A stretch of DNA of 10,698 nt from an uncultured Fidelibacterota bacterium (GTDB lineage Bacteria > Fidelibacterota > Fidelibacteria > Fidelibacterales > Fidelibacteraceae), in NCBI GenBank assembly GCA_937862595.1, contig CALMFL010000122.1, positions 1-10,698 on the forward strand, written 5' to 3'. Made by a program: the position numbers and the translations under genes. Below, piece after piece: positions 6,500 to 10,698 of the stretch (positions are counted from its first letter, which is position 1; each line of letters begins with the position of its first letter). Below the pieces are notes generated by a model. That model was not told the DNA's origin. It saw only the letters and a list, made by a program, of their open reading frames with translations, and searched no databases.

Positions 6500-7729
6500 T
6501 CATTGTTTCGTTTTGATCGCATCGAGGGGCCGGACCCGGTTCGCCTTGCGCGCCGGGACGAGGGACGAGAGCGTGATGAGCGCGGACACCATGAGCAGGG
6601 TCGCCAGCACGTCCCACACGCTGACGATGACGGGCACGTATTTGAAGATATAGACGTCGTCGGCGCCCGGCATGATAAAGAAGGGGAAATACTGCTGGAT
6701 CAGGAGCAGGGCCAGCGCAAAAACGGCGCCCAGCCCCATGCCCAGCCCGCCCGTGTACCAGCCGAGCCGGAAATAAATGCGGTAGGCGTCCCGGGGACCG
6801 CAGCCCATGCTCTGCAGGATCCCGATCTCCCATTTTTTCTCAAGCAGGAGCATGACCATGGAGCTGATCAGGTTGAATCCCGCCAGGATGACGATCAGGT
6901 TCAGGACGAGAAAGGTCGCGTATTTTTCGATCTCCATGGCGGAAAAGAGCTCCAGATGCTCCTCCCACCAGGTCATGACCCGGACCGTCTCCGGGACCGT
7001 TCTTTTCCAGTGCTTGTTCTCGGCCGCGAGGTCCGCGTTCGGCTGGAGCTCCACTTCGAACTGGTGCGGGTTTGGCTCGTCCAGGAGGTACTGCATGTCC
7101 AGCAGGTGCATGTAGGCGCGGTAGTCGTAATCGAAGACCGTCACGTTGTAAATGTCCCGCACGATGCAGCGGATGCTCGGGGCGTTGTAGGTCTTGATGT
7201 CCAGCAGGCTGACGAGGGTCAGGGTGTCCCCGATGCTCACGCCGATCTTGTTGGCGAGGGAGAGCCCGATGACGATCTCGGGATAGGCGGTCTTGCTCAG
7301 GTCGTCCGTCAGGAAGCGCTTTTTCTGGAGGTAGGGTTCGATCTTCAGGATCTTCCGGTATTCGGCGGGGGAAACGCCCTTAACGAAGGCGAGCAGCTGG
7401 TACTCCCCCGCCGTGACCAGCATCTTGCGTTCAATGGAGGGTGTCGCGACCCCGATCTTTTTGTTCTCTTTCAGCCGGGCTTTAAGCTCGGCCCGTTCCT
7501 CTCCCGAGGCGTTCTTCACGTAAAAGGTCAGGTCCGGGGACATGTCCTGCGTGCGTTCGAAGAGCATATCCCGGAAGCCGTTCATCACGCTCAGGGCGGC
7601 GATGATCGCAAAGGTCCCCAGAAAGGTCCCGATGATCGTGATGATCGTGGTCGTGGAGATCATTTTCACTTTTTTGCGCGAACTGAAATAACGGCGGGCG
7701 ATAAAATCGATATAGGGTTTTTTACTCAT
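6500..7729 (-). CDS. LolC/LolE-type lipoprotein-releasing permease, second copy
   Basis: This 409-residue inner-membrane protein is an FtsX/MacB-type permease. One membrane helix lies at about 25-49 (ending SVMNGF), a large periplasmic domain at about 50-265, and three helices at about 265-293, 320-346 and 368-393. The cytoplasmic coupling segment EKKWEIGILQSMG and the C-terminal PARKANRVRPLDAI motif are typical of the LolC/E family. Its ATG overlaps the 3' end of the upstream permease gene by 8 bp (ATGAGTAA), implying coupled translation. lolD follows after 10 bp. Two permeases that differ in sequence, plus one ATPase, point to a heterodimeric LolCDE rather than a single-permease system. Which of the two is LolC and which LolE I cannot say from sequence alone, so no symbol is given. 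Confidence 0.88.
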   Translation of the reverse strand: MSKKPYIDFIARRYFSSRKKVKMISTTTIITIIGTFLGTFAIIAALSVMNGFRDMLFERTQDMSPDLTFYVKNASGEERAELKARLKENKKIGVATPSIERKMLVTAGEYQLLAFVKGVSPAEYRKILKIEPYLQKKRFLTDDLSKTAYPEIVIGLSLANKIGVSIGDTLTLVSLLDIKTYNAPSIRCIVRDIYNVTVFDYDYRAYMHLLDMQYLLDEPNPHQFEVELQPNADLAAENKHWKRTVPETVRVMTWWEEHLELFSAMEIEKYATFLVLNLIVILAGFNLISSMVMLLLEKKWEIGILQSMGCGPRDAYRIYFRLGWYTGGLGMGLGAVFALALLLIQQYFPFFIMPGADDVYIFKYVPVIVSVWDVLATLLMVSALITLSSLVPARKANRVRPLDAIKTKQ

Positions 7730-8939
7730 AGCGCAGGACCTCGACCGGCCGGATGCGCGAGGCGTTGCGCGCGGGCGCCAGGGTGGCGATAAGGGACAGG
7801 GCGAAGCCGACCAGGACGATGATCAGGATGACCTGCCAGGAGATCTCGATGGGAAGGCGGTCGACGAAGTACACGTCCGCGGAGAGCTTGATCCAGGCGA
7901 ATTTCATTTGCCCCCATTCCAGAAATTTGGACAGCAGGATCCCCAGGCCGAGCCCCATCGTGCTGATCGTCAGTCCGTCGATCACCGCCTTTTTCCGGAT
8001 ATCCGAGGGTTTCATGCCCATGGATTTCAGGACCGCCGTATCGCGTTCCTTGACCAGGACGATCATGACCAGGGTGGAAATGATGTTCACCATGGCGACG
8101 AGGGCGATAATGCCGAAGGTGATGATGATGGGCGCTTTCTGCGTCTGCAGCCATCTGAAGAGCAGGAGGTTCCGTTCCTTCCAGGTCACGGGCAGATAAT
8201 GGTAGGCGCTGTTCGCGTTGATCCAGTCCGACACCTCATCGGCCAGCAGCGGGTCCGTCAGCAGGAGCTGATAGCCCGATATCTGATCTTCGCTCCCCTG
8301 CACGCCGGCGGCGAAACTGAGCGGCGCATAGGCGTAGCTGGCGTCGAATTCTTTCATGCCCGTCGTAAAGATGCCCGTCACGACCAGGTCGAAGCGGGTG
8401 ATGGGGTTAAAGGGGGACGGCACGCCCCGGATGAACAGCGCGGTGACCGTGTCGCCCACGGCGGCGTTGAGGTAGTCCGCCGCGCCGATGCCGAGATAGA
8501 CGCCCTTGACCGCTTCCGTTTCCCTGAAATCGACCCGGCCGGCCACATTCTGCTTGGAGGCGAAAAGCATGTTCAGAAAATCCGCCTCGTGCAGGCACTC
8601 CAGGATGACGCCCTCGGTTTCGTCGTCCTTGCGCAGCATGGTCTCCAGGTCGACGTAGGGCGCCAGGGCGGTGATATCCGGATTTTTCAGCAGCATGGAA
8701 ACGTAATCGGGATCCAGGTCGATGCGGTCCTTGAAGCTTTCGATGCGGATGTGCGCCTCGAAGCCGGTGATCTTTTCGACAAGGTTGTTCTCGAAGCCCC
8801 GGAGAATTCCGAGGGTAACGGACATGGCGATCGTGCCGATGATCAGGCCGATGATCGCCAGAATGCGGATAAAGGGCACGAACTGGTCCGAACGTTTGTG
8901 GAACAGCGTGCGCTCAGACAGATAGAAAAGAAATTTCAT
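7722..8939 (-). CDS. LolC/LolE-type lipoprotein-releasing permease, first copy
   Basis: This 405-residue inner-membrane protein has the LolC/E layout: helix 1 at about 22-45, a periplasmic domain to about 265, then three helices at about 268-296, 317-340 and 368-391. The coupling segment VKERDTAVLKSMG follows helix 2, a VYFVDRLPIE motif as in LolC/E precedes the last helix, and the end is PARNASRIRPVEVLRYE. It starts 9 bp after the lysS stop, with a weak GGAA ribosome-binding site, and overlaps the next permease by 8 bp. It should form the transmembrane part of the exporter with its neighbour and LolD. No LolA or LolB gene is in the window. Assignment to LolC versus LolE is not resolved. Confidence 0.88.
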   Translation of the reverse strand: MKFLFYLSERTLFHKRSDQFVPFIRILAIIGLIIGTIAMSVTLGILRGFENNLVEKITGFEAHIRIESFKDRIDLDPDYVSMLLKNPDITALAPYVDLETMLRKDDETEGVILECLHEADFLNMLFASKQNVAGRVDFRETEAVKGVYLGIGAADYLNAAVGDTVTALFIRGVPSPFNPITRFDLVVTGIFTTGMKEFDASYAYAPLSFAAGVQGSEDQISGYQLLLTDPLLADEVSDWINANSAYHYLPVTWKERNLLLFRWLQTQKAPIIITFGIIALVAMVNIISTLVMIVLVKERDTAVLKSMGMKPSDIRKKAVIDGLTISTMGLGLGILLSKFLEWGQMKFAWIKLSADVYFVDRLPIEISWQVILIIVLVGFALSLIATLAPARNASRIRPVEVLRYE

Positions 8940-8948
8940 GTCATTCCG

Positions 8949-10460
8949 CTATGATGATTTTTCCGTGCGCATGGCCGGGAAGAGCAGAACATCCTTGATG
9001 CTGGTCTGTCCCGTGAACAGCATGATCACGCGGTCCAGTCCGATCCCCACGCCGCCCGTGGGGGGCATGCCGGTCTCGATGGCCTGAATGAAGTCCTCGT
9101 CAAAGGCCTGGGCTTCGTCGTCGCCCTGGACCCGGAGGCGGTCCTGGCCTTCCAGGCGTTCACGCTGGTCGAGGGGGTCGTTCAGTTCGGAGAAGGCGTT
9201 CACGTATTCCGCGCCGCAGATAAAGAGTTCGAAGCGTTCCACGAAACGCGCATCGCCGTTCCGCTTGACCTTCGCCAGGGGCGAGATCGCCTTGGGGTAG
9301 TCGATGACGAAGGTGGGCCGGATCAGCTTGGGTTCGATGAATTCGTCGAAGAGCTTGTCCAGGAACTGCCCGTAATTCCATTTCGGGTCGAATTCGACCT
9401 GATGTTCGCGGCACCATGCGGCAAAGTCCCCTTCGCTGCAGGCGGCGATGTCGAGCCCCAGGTGTTCCGTGAACAGGTCGGCCATGGGTTTCCGGTCAAA
9501 GGGCAGGGTCAGGTCGATGGAAGCGTCCTTGTAATTGAGGACGGGCGTGCCCATCGCGTCGGCGATGGTGTGGAAATAGGTCTCGATGAGGTCCATCATA
9601 TAGTAGTAATCGACGTAGGCTTCGTAAAATTCGATGGCGGTGAATTCCGGATTGTGGTTCCGGTCCATGCCCTCGTTGCGGAAATTGCGCGAGAATTCGT
9701 AGACCTTGTCAAAGCCGCCGACGATCAGGCGCTTCAGGTAGAGCTCGTCCGCGATGCGGAGGTACAGGTCCATGTCCAGGCTGTTGTGGTGCGTGATGAA
9801 GGGCCGGGCGTTCGCGCCCCCGTAGAGCGGCTGGAGGACCGGCGTTTCGACTTCCAGGTAGCCCCGCGAATCAAAGAAATCGCGGGTCGCGCGGATGATC
9901 TTCGCCCGTTTGACGAACACGTCCTTGACCTCGGGATTGACGATCAGGTCGAGGTAGCGCTTGCGGTAGCGCAGTTCCTTGTCGGCGAAGGCGTCGTAGA
10001 CGACCCCGTCCTTTTCCTTCACGATGGGCAGGGGGCGGATGTTCTTGGCCAGCAGGGTCAGTTCCTGCGCCTTGACGGTCACCTCCCCGGTGCGGGTCTT
10101 CATGACAAGTCCCCGGACGCCCGCGATATCGCCGATATCCAGCAGTTTGAACATGTCGTAGGCCGTTTCGCCGATGTCGTCGCGCGACAGATAAAGCTGG
10201 ATCCTGCCGGCGCCGTCCTGGAGATGCGCGAAACTCGCCTTCCCCATTTTCCGGATGGTCATCAGGCGGCCCGCCACGGAGACTTGCGTGTTCTCGAGCG
10301 ATTCGAAGCCGTCGGCGACCTCGGCGCTCCGGTGCGTGACCTCGTAGGCGTAGGGGAAGGGGTCGATGCCCATCTCGCGGATCCGGGCGATCTTTTCCTT
10401 GCGTTGTTCCAGGATCTGTTCCAGCGTGGAGTGCTTTTCCTGCTGTGCGTGTTCGTCCAT
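8949..10460 (-). CDS. lysS: Lysyl-tRNA synthetase, class II
   Basis: The enzyme charges tRNA-Lys with lysine. Its 503 residues are almost the same length as E. coli LysS (505). An N-terminal helix region leads into an OB-fold anticodon-binding domain (about 58-140; VSVAGRLMTIR). The class II catalytic core has motif 2 FRNEGMDRNHNPEF (260-273) and motif 3 GGVGIGLDRV (469-478); the PPTGG just before it is characteristic of LysRS. The frame stays open to an ATG at 10589, but 10460 has AAAGGA about seven bases upstream and removes a 43-residue extension absent from LysS proteins. It is the first gene of the envelope unit, 9 bp before the first permease. A lysS neighbour to lol genes is, from memory, also seen in some other diderm lineages. 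The function is certain. Confidence 0.97.
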   Translation of the reverse strand: MDEHAQQEKHSTLEQILEQRKEKIARIREMGIDPFPYAYEVTHRSAEVADGFESLENTQVSVAGRLMTIRKMGKASFAHLQDGAGRIQLYLSRDDIGETAYDMFKLLDIGDIAGVRGLVMKTRTGEVTVKAQELTLLAKNIRPLPIVKEKDGVVYDAFADKELRYRKRYLDLIVNPEVKDVFVKRAKIIRATRDFFDSRGYLEVETPVLQPLYGGANARPFITHHNSLDMDLYLRIADELYLKRLIVGGFDKVYEFSRNFRNEGMDRNHNPEFTAIEFYEAYVDYYYMMDLIETYFHTIADAMGTPVLNYKDASIDLTLPFDRKPMADLFTEHLGLDIAACSEGDFAAWCREHQVEFDPKWNYGQFLDKLFDEFIEPKLIRPTFVIDYPKAISPLAKVKRNGDARFVERFELFICGAEYVNAFSELNDPLDQRERLEGQDRLRVQGDDEAQAFDEDFIQAIETGMPPTGGVGIGLDRVIMLFTGQTSIKDVLLFPAMRTEKSS

Positions 10461-10466
10461 TGGGAT

Positions 10467-10488
10467 TCCTTTCATTATCGGGATAATG
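10467..10488 (-). promoter_or_regulatory. lysS ribosome-binding site with adjacent palindrome
   Basis: On the minus strand AAAGGA (complement of 10467-10472) is the ribosome-binding site that fixes the lysS start at 10460. Directly upstream is a perfect inverted repeat with 7-bp arms, CATTATC and GATAATG, and a 2-bp centre (10473-10488). Its GATAAT is one base from the sigma70 -10 consensus, but no -35 is seen at 16-18 bp. It could be a -10, an operator, or chance. A 7-bp perfect palindrome is not rare in 10 kb; only its position is suggestive. Confidence 0.4.
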
Positions 10489-10550
10489 TAAGGGTTTTTT
10501 GGGCGAAATGAAATAACCGAGCGTAAAAATATCGGCGACCTGTTAGGGCT

Positions 10551-10586
10551 TCCTTCTTCGCTCCGATACGTCGGAGCTTCGAAGGA
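10551..10586. repeat. Long imperfect inverted repeat (hairpin)
   Basis: TCCTTC (10551-10556) pairs with GAAGGA (10581-10586), then a symmetric TTC/TTC internal loop, then GCTCCGA (10560-10566) with TCGGAGC (10571-10577) around a TACG tetraloop. That is 13 perfect pairs in 36 bases. No T-run follows on either strand, so it is not a standard intrinsic terminator. It lies in the gene-free stretch upstream of lysS. Part of it is echoed as an imperfect direct repeat: GATACGTCGGAG (10565-10576) versus GACACGTCGGGG (10585-10596). Confidence 0.6.
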
Positions 10587-10652
10587 CACGTCGGGGATTG
10601 AAATGGGTTGATGTCAAAAAGCAATTATTCCGCTGACTAAACCTCGGTACGA

Positions 10653-10695
10653 CTTCAAAACATAGGTAACGAAAGCCCTTCAAAACATGGGTAAC
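10653..10695. repeat. Two 18-bp direct repeats, possible insertion-sequence end
   Basis: CTTCAAAACATAGGTAAC (10653-10670) and CTTCAAAACATGGGTAAC (10678-10695) match at 17 of 18 positions, on a 25-bp period. Read on the minus strand each begins GTTACCYATG. Multiple short repeats with a TGTTACC-like start are known at the termini of IS21-family elements, where they are transposase-binding sites. No transposase is in the window. The element either continues past the right edge or is a remnant. The repeat is directly seen; the IS identity is from memory of the motif. Confidence 0.5.
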
Positions 10696-10698
10696 ACT

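Larger units (their letters stand above)
3446..10460 (-). other. Predicted lysS-lol-outer-membrane transcription unit
   Basis: Six minus-strand genes follow one another with gaps of 9, -8, 10, 74 and 21 bp in transcription order, with no terminator-like hairpin plus T-run between them. This is best read as one operon from upstream of lysS to the end of the TlpA-like lipoprotein. The 74-bp gap before the barrel gene could hold a secondary promoter: TATATT lies 7 bases before that ATG, too close for a usual leader. Grouping is inferred from spacing and strand only. Confidence 0.7.

Noticed and set aside
10461..10589. 43-residue N-terminal extension of LysS from an ATG at 10589
   Set aside because: It runs through the hairpin and palindrome, lacks a ribosome-binding site, and makes LysS longer than its family. 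The internal ATG at 10460 has a good AAAGGA site.
10588..10605. Sequence resembling the end of a CRISPR repeat (GGGATTGAAAT)
   Set aside because: Only one copy is present, with no regularly spaced repeats or cas gene, so there is no array.
10612..10617. Consensus -35 hexamer TTGACA on the minus strand facing lysS
   Set aside because: No acceptable -10 hexamer lies 15-19 bp downstream, so I do not call a promoter. It remains possible as an outward -35 of an insertion-sequence end.
1..10698. Defence, toxin-antitoxin, CRISPR or phage genes
   Set aside because: Every substantial coding frame is a housekeeping or envelope gene. No nuclease, toxin, integrase or phage structural motif was seen.

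Overview
The window looks like chromosomal core sequence from a Gram-negative (diderm) bacterium. It is GC-rich in the genes and AT-rich in the few spacers. Evidence for a diderm is a complete LolC/E-LolD lipoprotein exporter, a PorV/PorQ-like outer-membrane barrel, a lipobox lipoprotein, and a secreted zincin with TolB-like propeller repeats. This mix fits the FCB superphylum or a nearby candidate phylum (for example Cloacimonadota, KSB1, Marinimicrobia). The clear Shine-Dalgarno sites before several genes argue against core Bacteroidetes. The phylum is inferred, not shown.

Right to left on the minus strand there is one tightly packed unit of about 7 kb: lysS (10460-8949), two LolC/LolE-type permeases (8939-7722 and 7729-6500, overlapping by 8 bp), lolD (6489-5803), a PorV/PorQ-like outer-membrane protein (5728-4685) and a TPR plus TlpA/thioredoxin lipoprotein (4663-3446). 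Most gaps are 9-21 bp, and the largest, before the barrel gene, is 74 bp. The two permeases and the ATPase would form the inner-membrane machine that extracts lipoproteins. The last two genes encode envelope proteins, one of them a probable lipoprotein client.

This unit converges, with 8 bp between stop codons, on the only plus-strand gene, a 70-residue zinc-ribbon protein (3225-3437). An AT-rich 88-bp spacer separates that gene from a divergent flavin-reductase-family gene (3136-2615). Next on the minus strand is tmk (2541-1927), ending in a good intrinsic terminator, and then a large secreted HExxH metallopeptidase with a TolB/PD40 propeller (1825 to the left edge, truncated).

The last 238 bp on the right, upstream of lysS, hold no gene. 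They hold a short palindrome at the lysS ribosome-binding site, a long imperfect hairpin, and two near-identical 18-bp direct repeats at the edge that resemble the repeated ends of IS21-type insertion sequences.

I did not find a convincing undescribed defence or mobile system. The most interesting points are the right-edge repeats and hairpin, the peptidase-propeller protein, the acidic calcium-loop-like insert in the outer-membrane protein, and the joining of lipoprotein export to envelope genes. No gene-free stretch exceeds 300 bases.
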